Translations under genes and position numbers: made by a program
Virus record (IMG/VR): IMGVR_UViG_3300019458_000085
Location: 1 to 25,285 of that record
From: a virus
Strand: one strand, 5' to 3'
DNA length: 25,285 nt
Notes under the pieces: generated by a model
The model's input: the letters and a program-made list of their open reading frames with translations, nothing else
What the model was told of the DNA's origin: nothing
Database searches by the model: none
Shown here: piece by piece, positions 14,113 through 20,245 of the stretch
Layout of the letters: the number at the start of each line of letters is the position of its first letter
Numbering within the stretch: the first letter of the stretch is position 1

Positions 14113-14333
14113 TAATCCTCCAGTTCACTAAATGGCAAATCTTCATCTAAATTATAGGGTTCTTCATCCATGTCCATTTGTCTTTCTTCTTCGTTTCGCC
14201 AAAGTTCTTCGATTTCTTCATCTGACAAAAGATCTGGTCCTAGATCTTTCATCATCTCATCAATCATATTTTCATCTCTTTCGACGAGTTCATCCGGATC
14301 ATAGTTTTCATCTGACTCAAATGTATCAATCAT
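14112..14333 (-). CDS. Extremely acidic small protein
   Basis: A 73-residue protein with 32 Asp/Glu and only four Lys/Arg, spread over the whole length (DENYDPDELVERDENMIDEM...). There is no Cys or signal peptide, and helix is likely. Such proteins can be DNA mimics or bind basic partners; the adjacent Tad2-like gene makes an anti-defence role conceivable, but the sequence shows only the charge. Its stop overlaps the next start. Confidence 0.65.
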   Translation of the reverse strand: MIDTFESDENYDPDELVERDENMIDEMMKDLGPDLLSDEEIEELWRNEEERQMDMDEEPYNLDEDLPFSELED

Positions 14334-14343
14334 TTTATTCCTT

Positions 14344-14598
14344 TCATAAAAGAATTTCTACAATTTCCCTATTGTTTCTTTGGTCTACAATTCTACCTCC
14401 TAGTATTTGTGTTTCTGGAAATCTTTGTTTGATGTTTTCGTTTAGACCTCCCGGGTTTAGGCTATTAATATAAGAGTCAATATATATAGCTAAATTTATA
14501 TCGTTAGGATTTCCGTTTAGTTTTGGATCCCACTTTGAACAACCAAAGTAGCATCCAGAAGTATAAAGTTCTACTCTATATTTATAGTCAAGTTTCAT
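14344..14598 (-). CDS. Hypothetical protein
   Basis: An 84-residue protein with a single CYFGC element near residue 16 and a beta-rich start (LDYKYRVELYTSG). No family is recognised. The ATG follows the previous stop directly (TAAATG), so it is co-translated with the Cys-rich gene upstream. Confidence 0.65.
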   Translation of the reverse strand: MKLDYKYRVELYTSGCYFGCSKWDPKLNGNPNDINLAIYIDSYINSLNPGGLNENIKQRFPETQILGGRIVDQRNNREIVEILL

Positions 14599-14817
14599 TT
14601 AATCACAACTTGCGTAACAATGCCAAGTTGCAACGAAAAGTTTATCAGAAACTTCTTTGCAATCAAAACAATAAAATCCATAGCCAACATGATTATAACC
14701 TAATTCGCATTGTGATTCTATTGCCTCTGACTTTTTAACTGGCTTATCTGATTCAATTTTAAAAAAAATTTGTCCACCAGTTCCATTTCCTATTTGGCTA
14801 GTAATTTTTGCCTTCAC
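14599..14817 (-). CDS. Small Cys-containing protein
   Basis: A 72-residue protein with a GTG start that overlaps the upstream TGA (GTGA). The C-terminal part has CFDC and CYASCD, a probable zinc site. The middle is rich in Lys and Glu. No known family is recognised. Confidence 0.6.
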   Translation of the reverse strand: MKAKITSQIGNGTGGQIFFKIESDKPVKKSEAIESQCELGYNHVGYGFYCFDCKEVSDKLFVATWHCYASCD

Positions 14818-14903
14818 TTTGTTCTCATGATTATTTTTACTTGTCCTTTATAGGAAACAAATACCCACATGAATTGTGATTTGACCAGTTTTATTACTTT
14901 CAT
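14814..14903 (-). CDS. Possible 29-residue micro-protein
   Basis: The frame MKVIKLVKSQFMWVFVSYKG... is a beta-strand-like, basic peptide. Its TGA overlaps the GTG of the next gene, which supports it being translated. The ribosome site is weak (AAGGA lies 13 bases away). Confidence 0.4.
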   Translation of the reverse strand: MKVIKLVKSQFMWVFVSYKGQVKIIMRTK

Positions 14904-14919
14904 TTCAAAAATTAAATCC

Positions 14920-15111
14920 TTATCTATTTTTTACAAAAACAATTTTTTTCTTAAACTCTCTATCAGAAAGAGCTGAATTACATTTATTGCATTGTTTTAT
15001 TTGGATAGTATATGTTGGAATATATTATACGAACCAAGTTTGACCGCATATTAAACACGGAACTTTTGCTAATGGCAACGCATGCTTAGAAAAAGAAAAT
15101 ATTTGTTGCAT
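14920..15111 (-). pseudogene. Zinc-ribbon gene interrupted by an in-frame TAA
   Basis: The ATG lies five bases after GAGG. Codons 1-28 give CLICGQTWFV and then TAA at 15025-15027. The same frame stays open for 34 more codons with IQIKQCNKCNSALSDREF and ends at 14920. The two CxxC halves together make one normal zinc ribbon, so the stop splits what was a 63-codon protein. This is most simply a nonsense mutation; readthrough is possible. Confidence 0.55.
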
Positions 15112-15127
15112 TTTTCCTCTTTAAAAT

Positions 15128-15193
15128 TCCGCCCCGGACTTATATTTAGTTCCCTCGACCCTAATTAAGGAGTTCATAATAGTCCAGGGCGGA
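15128..15193 (-). other. Long-range hairpin between genes (terminator or processing site)
   Basis: TCCGCCCtGGACT and AGTCCgGGGCGGA pair over 13 bp (one G-U) and enclose about 40 nt that includes CCTTAATTAGG. ATTTT follows on the minus strand. It sits between the stop at 15205 and the ATG at 15111. The large loop is unusual for a simple terminator. Confidence 0.5.
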
Positions 15194-15204
15194 CAAATGG
15201 AATG

Positions 15205-15708
15205 TTATCTTCGTGTTTCAACTACACCAATATCTCTATTGTGTTGGTAAATCTTTAAACAATTTGGGCATTCTTTTACTGTCTTCCCTAATCTCAGGCC
15301 TCGATAGTTGGGATGGGATGGGCATGGTCCTACGGTAGATTTGCCGTTCGCCTGAGCCCCTATGGGCTTCTCCGTAGGCTTCTCAGTTGTCGATACGGTT
15401 CCCTCGATAGGTTCCGGACCTCCGGTTTCGACAGAAGATTTTTCTTTTAACTTATCGTCAATTCTCTTTTGCATTTCTTCAATTCTTTTATTTGTTTGGC
15501 GCAAAGTCTTCTGGATATCTTCTTCAAATTCTCTCTGTACATCATCATCTTTTGCCTCAATATGCTCTTTTGGATTAAAAGGAGGAATATCTTTTGCGCC
15601 TTCCCCTTGTTCTATTCCTGTAATAAAATATTTAATGTCTTCAGGATTCCAATCGTTCGGAATAGGAAGTTTTAAGTGTTTGCCTTTGTGACAAGTGTAA
15701 AAGTACAT
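15205..15708 (-). CDS. Linker-rich protein with C-terminal zinc ribbon
   Basis: A 167-residue protein. A charged coiled-coil segment covers about 55-92 (REFEEDIQKTLRQTNKRIEE). Residues 93-125 are a Thr/Pro/Gly-rich flexible linker (EGTVSTTEKPTEKPIGAQ). The C-terminus has CPSHPNYRG and CPNCLKIY (about 129-155), a C-x-x-H/CxxC zinc site. The ATG is preceded by AAGGAG. The layout, an oligomerising stalk plus a tethered zinc module, suggests an adaptor. No family is recognised. Confidence 0.72.
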   Translation of the reverse strand: MYFYTCHKGKHLKLPIPNDWNPEDIKYFITGIEQGEGAKDIPPFNPKEHIEAKDDDVQREFEEDIQKTLRQTNKRIEEMQKRIDDKLKEKSSVETGGPEPIEGTVSTTEKPTEKPIGAQANGKSTVGPCPSHPNYRGLRLGKTVKECPNCLKIYQHNRDIGVVETRR

Positions 15709-15716
15709 TGTACTCC

Positions 15717-16070
15717 TTAGCTTATAAAATAAAGCCCAAAATGCTTTCGATGTATTTTATACAATAATTCACCCACCAAAACTGATGGATTATAACATAA
15801 TTCACAAAGTTTAATCACATCAAATATTTCTTTTTTAATGCATTTGCCACAAATTAAACAGATTGGTTTATACACCTTTCTTATATTGGCATGGGAAAAA
15901 ACCTCTGCTATTTTACAATAGCATACATAACAATGCATGTGTGTGTTCATATCAGCATGATAAAATGCTGTATTTTCTCCGCAAGAACATTTATTCAATG
16001 TTTTCCCTTTTCTATAGATGAAAATGTTCCTAGTTACATCATAATTTATAGTAAACATCCTTTCTAGCAT
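15717..16070 (-). CDS. Multi-zinc-ribbon protein with GLYF tail
   Basis: A 117-residue protein (an internal ATG at 16058 would shorten it by four). Cys clusters at CSCG, CYVCYC, CLICGKC and CELC give ligands for two or three zinc ions. It ends in FGLYFIS. It overlaps the upstream tagged gene by 32 bases in another frame. The stop is followed by the ribosome site of the next gene. It is one of the two longest tagged proteins here. Function is unknown. Confidence 0.75.
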   Translation of the reverse strand: MLERMFTINYDVTRNIFIYRKGKTLNKCSCGENTAFYHADMNTHMHCYVCYCKIAEVFSHANIRKVYKPICLICGKCIKKEIFDVIKLCELCYNPSVLVGELLYKIHRKHFGLYFIS

Positions 16071-16269
16071 TTTTCCATTTTTCTATTAATATTTCACTAG
16101 GAATTAATTCTTTAGAAGCACAAGCAGTACAAAACACGAGATAATAAAGTGGAATATTTTTTTCACATATTAAACACACTTTGATAAGATTTTTTTGTTT
16201 TAAAGCTAAAAGTGCATCAGAACAATTGTAGCAATAACGCCCAGTTTTATAGCAATAACATTTATTCAT
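16039..16269 (-). CDS. Zinc-ribbon protein with VYY tail
   Basis: A 76-residue protein starting MNKCYCYKTGRYC. The Cys pairs are YCYNC, CLIC and CTAC. The C-terminal helix ends RKDVYYKL, a variant of the shared tail in which the Gly is replaced. It begins 11 bases after the tRNA 3' end and is the first protein gene behind promoter P2. Confidence 0.72.
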   Translation of the reverse strand: MNKCYCYKTGRYCYNCSDALLALKQKNLIKVCLICEKNIPLYYLVFCTACASKELIPSEILIEKWKNARKDVYYKL

Positions 16270-16279
16270 ATTTATTAAT

Positions 16280-16356
16280 TGGTAGCTCCGGTCAGATTTG
16301 AACTGACACTAACATCCTTTTAAGAGATGTGCCTCTGCCAATTGGGCTACGGAGCC
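16280..16356 (-). tRNA. tRNA, anticodon UAA (Leu codon UUA), short variable loop, encoded CCA
   Basis: A 77-nt cloverleaf. Acceptor stem GGCTCCG/CGGAGCT (one G-U at the end), U8-A9, D-arm GCC/GGC with AATTGG in the loop, and anticodon stem CATCT/GGATG with loop CTTAAAA. The variable loop is 5 nt (TTAGT), the T stem is GTCAG/CTGAC with loop TTCAAAT, then A-CCA. The anticodon predicts reading of UUA, useful in this AT-rich genome. Bacterial leucine tRNAs normally carry a long variable arm, so the class I shape is odd and the charged amino acid is uncertain. It lies directly behind promoter P2. Confidence 0.88.
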
Positions 16357-16429
16357 ATATAAATCTCTGAATCATTCAAATCATCTTAGCAAAAATTTCA
16401 TCATTCGGGGCAGAATTCGACTCCGTTAA

Positions 16430-16458
16430 AGTATACCATGGGAGCCTTATCCAGTCAA
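16430..16458 (-). promoter_or_regulatory. Promoter P2 upstream of the tRNA
   Basis: On the minus strand, TTGACT (16453-16458), a 17-bp spacer ending ATGG, and TATACT (16430-16435). It has the same spacing and extended -10 as P1, P3 and P4. The leader of about 70 nt before the tRNA has no convincing gene. Confidence 0.85.
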
Positions 16459-16483
16459 GGGATTTCACAAGTCGTTTCCACGT

Positions 16484-16747
16484 TTAGACTTGAGGAATAA
16501 AGCCCAGTATATTATCAATTTCTTCTTCTTGAATTTGCTCTACATTTATATTATTATTTCTGGCCAAATCTTTAAACCACTTATTTATATGTCTTGAAGT
16601 GGTTACTGATTTAAATAGTGCCAATTTGTAATATTTTCCACTTTCCCTGTTTAAAAATGCAACTGGTTTACCATAAGAAAAAAGAATACTTAGATGGCCA
16701 ATTTCAACTTCTATGGCAGTTTTTGAGTTTAATTTAGTAACTTTCAT
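16484..16747 (-). CDS. Small conserved-type phage protein (SVTTSRHINKW motif)
   Basis: An 87-residue protein: LFSYGKPVAFLN, then YYKLALFKSVTTSRHINKWF. A strand-rich body with SVTTxRHINKW near residues 47-57 is a layout I know from small uncharacterised phage proteins. The C-terminal acidic helix may form protein contacts. ATGA-type overlap with the gene upstream. The last gene before promoter P2. Confidence 0.68.
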   Translation of the reverse strand: MKVTKLNSKTAIEVEIGHLSILFSYGKPVAFLNRESGKYYKLALFKSVTTSRHINKWFKDLARNNNINVEQIQEEEIDNILGFIPQV

Positions 16748-17148
16748 TTTTCTACCAAAGTAAATTGCCTACAGCATCTATTACAAGTAAAAATTTCAGA
16801 AACGTCATTTAATATAAGTGTTCCAACACGACAAAACCTACAAATTGAACACTTTAATTTTTTCTCAAACTTTTCCTCGAATTCTTTCCTCGCTTCATCT
16901 TCTCCTTCGCAACGTCCTAGATGATAAGAATCTTGTTTTTCTGTTTCTATTCTATTATTTATTTCGTCTATAATATCATTGAAAACATATTTAAGATTTT
17001 CAATAATATGTTCATAAAGCTCTTTTGCTAATGTTGGCGAAAATTTTTGCTCTTTGAAATATATGTTATCGTATACTGTATGTTGAAAATCATTAATAGT
17101 CTGAATAATGAATTCATTAATACGTTTGATCATATCTTCTGGATACAT
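16744..17148 (-). CDS. Helical protein with C-terminal zinc ribbon
   Basis: A 134-residue protein. The first 95 residues are charged helices (ELYEHIIENLKYVFNDIIDEI, then EDEARKEFEEKFEKK) likely to form a coil. The last 35 hold CSICRFC and CNRCCRQF, a zinc ribbon. It overlaps neighbours at both ends. Coil plus ribbon suggests an oligomeric adaptor. No family is recognised. Confidence 0.7.
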   Translation of the reverse strand: MYPEDMIKRINEFIIQTINDFQHTVYDNIYFKEQKFSPTLAKELYEHIIENLKYVFNDIIDEINNRIETEKQDSYHLGRCEGEDEARKEFEEKFEKKLKCSICRFCRVGTLILNDVSEIFTCNRCCRQFTLVEK

Positions 17149-17330
17149 TAGTATTTTCCCTCATCAAGAATTTCATCGTATATTAGCCTAGCATTATCCG
17201 GGCTAATTCCTAATGCAATAAAAAATCCTATGGCAATTGATTCAGGGTCCAAATTGCCTTCGGGATCTACTTCCTTAGATTTCTTATAGATTTGCTTGCA
17301 CCACAAATCTTTTGCTTGTTCGTTAGTCAC
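17148..17330 (-). CDS. Hypothetical 60-residue protein
   Basis: A small acidic protein (MTNEQAKDLWCKQIYKKSKE...) with two or three helices. The start is GTG, after the stop of a membrane peptide gene. No family is recognised. Confidence 0.55.
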   Translation of the reverse strand: MTNEQAKDLWCKQIYKKSKEVDPEGNLDPESIAIGFFIALGISPDNARLIYDEILDEGKY

Positions 17331-17331
17331 G

Positions 17332-17409
17332 TTACACCCAAAATAAAAGCAAATAAAGGCAAAGAATAATTAAAACTTTAGCCACAAATACAGTCAAGTA
17401 CTTTGTCAT
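17332..17409 (-). CDS. 25-residue membrane peptide
   Basis: AAAAGGA lies five bases before the ATG. The peptide MTKYLTVFVAKVLIILCLYL... is a single transmembrane helix with a short charged N-terminus, ending LLLFWV. It is the third hydrophobic micro-gene in the window. Function is unknown. Confidence 0.55.
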   Translation of the reverse strand: MTKYLTVFVAKVLIILCLYLLLFWV

Positions 17410-17462
17410 TTTTGTCCTTTTCTAAGGCTTATATATAAACACCAGAGTTTTATGTATCTCAT
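17406..17462 (-). CDS. Possible 18-residue leader peptide
   Basis: The frame MRYIKLWCLYISLRKGQK follows AAAGG by five bases. Its TGA overlaps the ATG of the membrane peptide gene (ATGA). Translational coupling is the main argument for it. Confidence 0.35.
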   Translation of the reverse strand: MRYIKLWCLYISLRKGQK

Positions 17463-17476
17463 GTTTGCCTTTCCAT

Positions 17477-17638
17477 TCAAAACTTTGTGAAACTTATTTC
17501 TATTACATCTTCCCAAGGAATCCAAACATGAATTAAATTTCCTGCACTACATTGATATTCGATGCTGATTTCTTCTTCCATTATGTCACAAACATAACCG
17601 CCATTCGTATAAGAACTTTTTACATTTACGTAACACAT
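17477..17638 (-). CDS. 53-residue hypothetical protein
   Basis: It starts MCYVNVKSSYTNGGYVCDI behind GAGG (five-base spacing) and ends DVIEISFTKF. The pattern is a mostly beta barrel-like fold with an acidic middle (MEEEISIEY). No family is recognised. Confidence 0.6.
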   Translation of the reverse strand: MCYVNVKSSYTNGGYVCDIMEEEISIEYQCSAGNLIHVWIPWEDVIEISFTKF

Positions 17639-17645
17639 ATTTCCC

Positions 17646-17879
17646 TCACTTGGTTTCTTCTTCGGTCAAAGAAAGAAAAAACAAATTTAATTCGTCAATA
17701 GCATCGTGGTGATAAAGCCCATGTTTGATAGGAACTCTTACTTTTTCTGGATATCTTTTCCAGGTTTTTGGTTTGCCTGAAACTCGCCATTTTTGCCTTT
17801 TTCCCTTAGAGTTACGATTGACGACATGATAAAGGATTTGACCATAAATCAATCCCTTGGCTTGCTCTAAAGTAAGCAT
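17646..17879 (-). CDS. Conserved-type small phage protein
   Basis: A 77-residue protein from the ATG behind GGGAGA; a start seven codons earlier lacks support. It begins MLTLEQAKGLIYGQILYHVV, then WRVSGKPKTWKR and VRVPIKHGLYHHDAID. This LTLEQAK...G.LHHV...RVNGK.KTWKR...VPVKHGLY layout is familiar from many uncharacterised phage proteins. The role is unknown. The internal GLYH is not the C-terminal tail motif. Confidence 0.72.
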   Translation of the reverse strand: MLTLEQAKGLIYGQILYHVVNRNSKGKRQKWRVSGKPKTWKRYPEKVRVPIKHGLYHHDAIDELNLFFLSLTEEETK

Positions 17880-17915
17880 AAATTCTCCCTTAAATCCCAA
17901 TGCATTTATTAGCTC

Positions 17916-18122
17916 TTATAACCAGTGATAAAGTCCATTCATTTTTTTTGAATAATAACTGACAGGTAAAAATTTTCTAATGCATATATCACATAAAAAA
18001 TAATTACAGTTTATTTTACAATCTATACATTTCCAATCATTGGAATGCCAAAATATATCCCATAACGTACTGGAGCATTTGTAACAATGAACAAAATCTT
18101 CACACTTATTACAATTATTCAT
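17916..18122 (-). CDS. Zinc-ribbon protein with GLYH tail
   Basis: A 68-residue protein starting MNNCNKCEDF. The Cys pairs are CNKC, CYKC, CIDC and CDIC. It ends with FLPVSYYSKKMNGLYHWL. That last segment matches the neighbour at 18119-18352 (LPLTYYSGKLKGIYYII), so the two are paralogues as well as both tagged. Its ATG overlaps the neighbour's stop. Function is unknown. Confidence 0.75.
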   Translation of the reverse strand: MNNCNKCEDFVHCYKCSSTLWDIFWHSNDWKCIDCKINCNYFLCDICIRKFLPVSYYSKKMNGLYHWL

Positions 18123-18352
18123 ATTATATAGTAAATCCCTTTTAATTTGCCACTATAATATGTTAGTGGCAAGTTTTTCTTGTAACAAGACGAACATAAA
18201 ATATGATCGCCATAGATGTTTTCAATGCCACAATTTAAGCAAATTGTATATTCATATAACCTCGCTTCATGAATTGTAACTAGATGGTTCCAACAATAAT
18301 CGCAATAGTTTGCATTGTTATTTAAAATATTGTTCCCACAAGTGCATGTCAT
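18119..18352 (-). CDS. Zinc-ribbon protein with GIYY tail
   Basis: A 77-residue protein with CTCG, CDYC, CLNCG and CSSC (two zinc sites). The end is NLPLTYYSGKLKGIYYII. It is a paralogue of the next gene, with the same Cys spacing in the second half and the same C-terminal segment. ATGA overlaps occur on both sides. Confidence 0.75.
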   Translation of the reverse strand: MTCTCGNNILNNNANYCDYCWNHLVTIHEARLYEYTICLNCGIENIYGDHILCSSCYKKNLPLTYYSGKLKGIYYII

Positions 18353-18510
18353 ATAATAAACCCAGTTAAATCTTTAGCATGTCCTTTTACGGACAGGCCT
18401 ATTATAATTCCTTTTTTGTCAAGTGGTCTAAAGTCTATTAGATCACCATTAACAACTTCATATCCCAAATAACCATTTTTAATTGCCGACTCATGGTCTT
18501 TGAATACCAT
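18349..18510 (-). CDS. Small beta-rich protein, possibly truncated by the HNH gene insertion
   Basis: 53 residues from MVFKDHESAIKNGYLGYEV, then FRPLDKKGIIIGLSVKG, ending DLTGFII. The frame is open to 18621, but that would run through the HNH gene's promoter and start. No clear ribosome site precedes 18510, so the original 5' end may have been lost when the plus-strand gene arrived. The end GFII loosely recalls the GIYY tail. Confidence 0.5.
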   Translation of the reverse strand: MVFKDHESAIKNGYLGYEVVNGDLIDFRPLDKKGIIIGLSVKGHAKDLTGFII

Positions 18511-18549
18511 GGCGACATTTTTGCCTGCAGTTAAATTTATATGTCGTAC

Positions 18550-18580
18550 TATAAATAGGATATGATTTTGGAGGAAATGC
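18550..18580 (+). promoter_or_regulatory. T4-late-type promoter element and ribosome site for the HNH gene
   Basis: TATAAATA (18550-18557) is the T4 late-promoter consensus, about 13 bp before GGAGG (18570-18574) and 32 bp before the GTG start. Free-standing homing endonucleases of T4-like phages are often read from late promoters. In AT-rich DNA this octamer also occurs by chance, and other copies lie inside genes here. Confidence 0.35.
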
Positions 18581-18581
18581 C

Positions 18582-19130
18582 GTGTTAAAAAATAATAGAA
18601 TAAATAAAGTAATAGAGTCAATATGTTATTATTGTGGCGTAAAATTTCAAGCTAAAACATTATCATCTATGTACTGTTCTAAGAAATGTACTCATAAATA
18701 TCATTATGATAAAAAATTAGGCAAAGTAGGAATTCACACTAAAAAATGTAGAACTTGTGAAAAAGAATTTAGACCAAATTCGAGTGCAGCTTTTTGTTCT
18801 GATCATTGTAAAAAAGAAGAACATCTTAAAAGATCTAAAAGGTCTTATAATAGAATAAGAAATGAAATGAAACAATGGGCCATAAAATACAAGGGCGGAA
18901 AATGTTCAAAATGCGAAGAGTTTCATATTGCTTGTCTTCAGTTTCATCACTTAGACCCTAAGCAAAAGGATTTTACTATAGGGGAGTCTTGTAAAATAAA
19001 CTCAAGAATAAATAAAGAAATAATAAGAAAAGAATTAGATAAATGTATTTTGATTTGTGCTAATTGTCATTTTAAACTTCATTGGGAAAATAAGCAATTG
19101 ACTCAGATGAAGGCGCAAGATAAACAATAG
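18582..19130 (+). CDS. Free-standing HNH homing endonuclease
   Basis: A 182-residue protein, and the only confident plus-strand gene. N-terminal zinc fingers are at C15/C18/C32/C36 and C56/C59/C72/C76. The HNH core is C108-x-x-C111, LQFHHLDP (H122, H123), then ILICANCHFKLH (N161, C162, H163, H167). The GTG start is seven bases after GGAGG. The opposite strand and the tail-to-tail overlap of 59 bases with the next minus gene suggest insertion of a mobile endonuclease gene. No flanking intron is evident. The cleavage target, probably the empty site in related phages, is unknown. Confidence 0.9.
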   Translation: MLKNNRINKVIESICYYCGVKFQAKTLSSMYCSKKCTHKYHYDKKLGKVGIHTKKCRTCEKEFRPNSSAAFCSDHCKKEEHLKRSKRSYNRIRNEMKQWAIKYKGGKCSKCEEFHIACLQFHHLDPKQKDFTIGESCKINSRINKEIIRKELDKCILICANCHFKLHWENKQLTQMKAQDKQ

Positions 19131-19302
19131 ACGTTAAGAATCCTCTTTTTAGATTCTTTTGAACTTTTGTTGAAGTTCCAAGGATATTAATTTTTGCAGT
19201 AGGAAATCTAATACGCCTTGCCTTGTATAATTGTCCTTTTGTAATCCTATTGGCCTTATAGGCCTTGATTACTTCGGACATTACTAGTTGACGTAAATTC
19301 AT
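19072..19302 (-). CDS. Small basic helical protein
   Basis: A 76-residue protein (MNLRQLVMSEVIKAYKANRI...), basic, with two helices and then strands. The last 20 residues lie over the HNH gene's 3' end on the other strand, so the original C-terminus may have been altered by that insertion. It starts three bases after the phosphoesterase stop. No family is recognised. Confidence 0.6.
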   Translation of the reverse strand: MNLRQLVMSEVIKAYKANRITKGQLYKARRIRFPTAKINILGTSTKVQKNLKRGFLTSIVYLAPSSESIAYFPNEV

Positions 19303-19305
19303 ATT

Positions 19306-19926
19306 TTAAATATCTATATATTCTAACTCATTCAAACAAATAAACTTAGTGCCCTTAATGTTTACTGTTAATGATTTATGCCAATGGCCAAAAATATGTA
19401 ATTTCGGCCTATGAAATTCAAACATCGCTTGTAATAGTTGCCCCGTCCTAGTTTTAATAGTCTTTTTGCCCAAAATCCCAATTCCATTGTTTACCATGAA
19501 GTCTTTTACTTCGTCCGGACAATCATGGGACAGCATAATATCAGGTTTTGCGTTTTTGTAAGATTCAAGTGCCCAATAGCAACTTTCCATTGAAAGTTCT
19601 TCTGTCGGCCACCAATCTATTCCTTCTTTTCTAAAGCTTTTATCAATTGAAAAAGCCCCACGAACAAAGAAAAATTCTACGCCACCCCTTATTAAATGTC
19701 CATAATCCCCCATAGCATTTGGACAATCATTATAAAGATAATAATTTTCGTGGTTTCCAGCAAAAAACCTATGATTATTTCGGCTTAATTTATATTGTTC
19801 AAAATGCCCGTATGAAAGTCCATGATCTCCGATTTGAACTGTAAAATAGCCTTTTTGTTCTGCATCTTGACAGATTTTGACATAATCTTTATACTTTCCG
19901 TGAATGTCGCCTATTATTCTAAGCAT
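19306..19926 (-). CDS. Calcineurin-like metallophosphoesterase
   Basis: A 206-residue protein with the full two-metal motif set: GDIHG (7-11), GD (about 33-34), GNHE (about 57-60), SHD (about 133-135) and GHWH (about 180-183). The length is typical of single-domain enzymes of the family, close to the lambda phosphatase and PrpE-type groups. The substrate (phosphoprotein, nucleotide or RNA end) cannot be told; together with the RNA ligase an RNA-end role is conceivable. It lies directly after a tagged gene. Confidence 0.92.
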   Translation of the reverse strand: MLRIIGDIHGKYKDYVKICQDAEQKGYFTVQIGDHGLSYGHFEQYKLSRNNHRFFAGNHENYYLYNDCPNAMGDYGHLIRGGVEFFFVRGAFSIDKSFRKEGIDWWPTEELSMESCYWALESYKNAKPDIMLSHDCPDEVKDFMVNNGIGILGKKTIKTRTGQLLQAMFEFHRPKLHIFGHWHKSLTVNIKGTKFICLNELEYIDI

Positions 19927-19927
19927 T

Positions 19928-20245
19928 TTACAATGTGTAATAAATATCGTCTATTTGTGAAATTCTTTCGGCAGCTCTTTTAAGAATGCAAACTCTTTCA
20001 GAAGCAGACAATCCTTTGGGCCAATTATGTACATTGCCAAGTTTAATTGGCCCAAATTTATCATATTTACCTGTAATTTCTGCCCATCCATCCCAAATAT
20101 TTAATGGAATATTATTAAAATTTTGGTCAATCTTATACTTATTCCTTATTAATTTTCTAGGCATTTTAATTATTCTTTCAACTTTAGCTAATCCTCCCAT
20201 TTGCTCAATGAAAGAATCATACTTTGCATTAAAATTTTCGTTCAT
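19928..20245 (-). CDS. Hypothetical protein with DIYY tail
   Basis: 105 residues from MNENFNAKYDSF; a longer form from 20305 would overlap the upstream gene heavily. It is helical and basic at the start (VERIIKMPRKLIRNKYKI), with a Trp-rich middle. It ends SQIDDIYYTL, a tail variant with Asp for Gly. It has no Cys pairs. The stop is followed at once by the phosphoesterase gene. Confidence 0.68.
   Translation of the reverse strand: MNENFNAKYDSFIEQMGGLAKVERIIKMPRKLIRNKYKIDQNFNNIPLNIWDGWAEITGKYDKFGPIKLGNVHNWPKGLSASERVCILKRAAERISQIDDIYYTL

Noticed and set aside
16280-16356. An ochre-suppressor tRNA (anticodon UUA), which would explain the in-frame TAA in nearby genes
   Set aside because: Counting the loop CTTAAAA as positions 32-38 gives anticodon UAA at 34-36, which reads UUA and not the stop codon UAA. 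Many genes here also end normally in TAA.
5289-16586. Other TATAAATA octamers on either strand (for example near 5289, 16579 and 20332)
   Set aside because: They lie inside coding sequence without a gene start at the right distance. Chance matches are expected in AT-rich DNA.
18393-18424. TTGACA and TATAAT on the minus strand inside a small gene
   Set aside because: The spacing is about 10 bp, too short for a sigma70 promoter.
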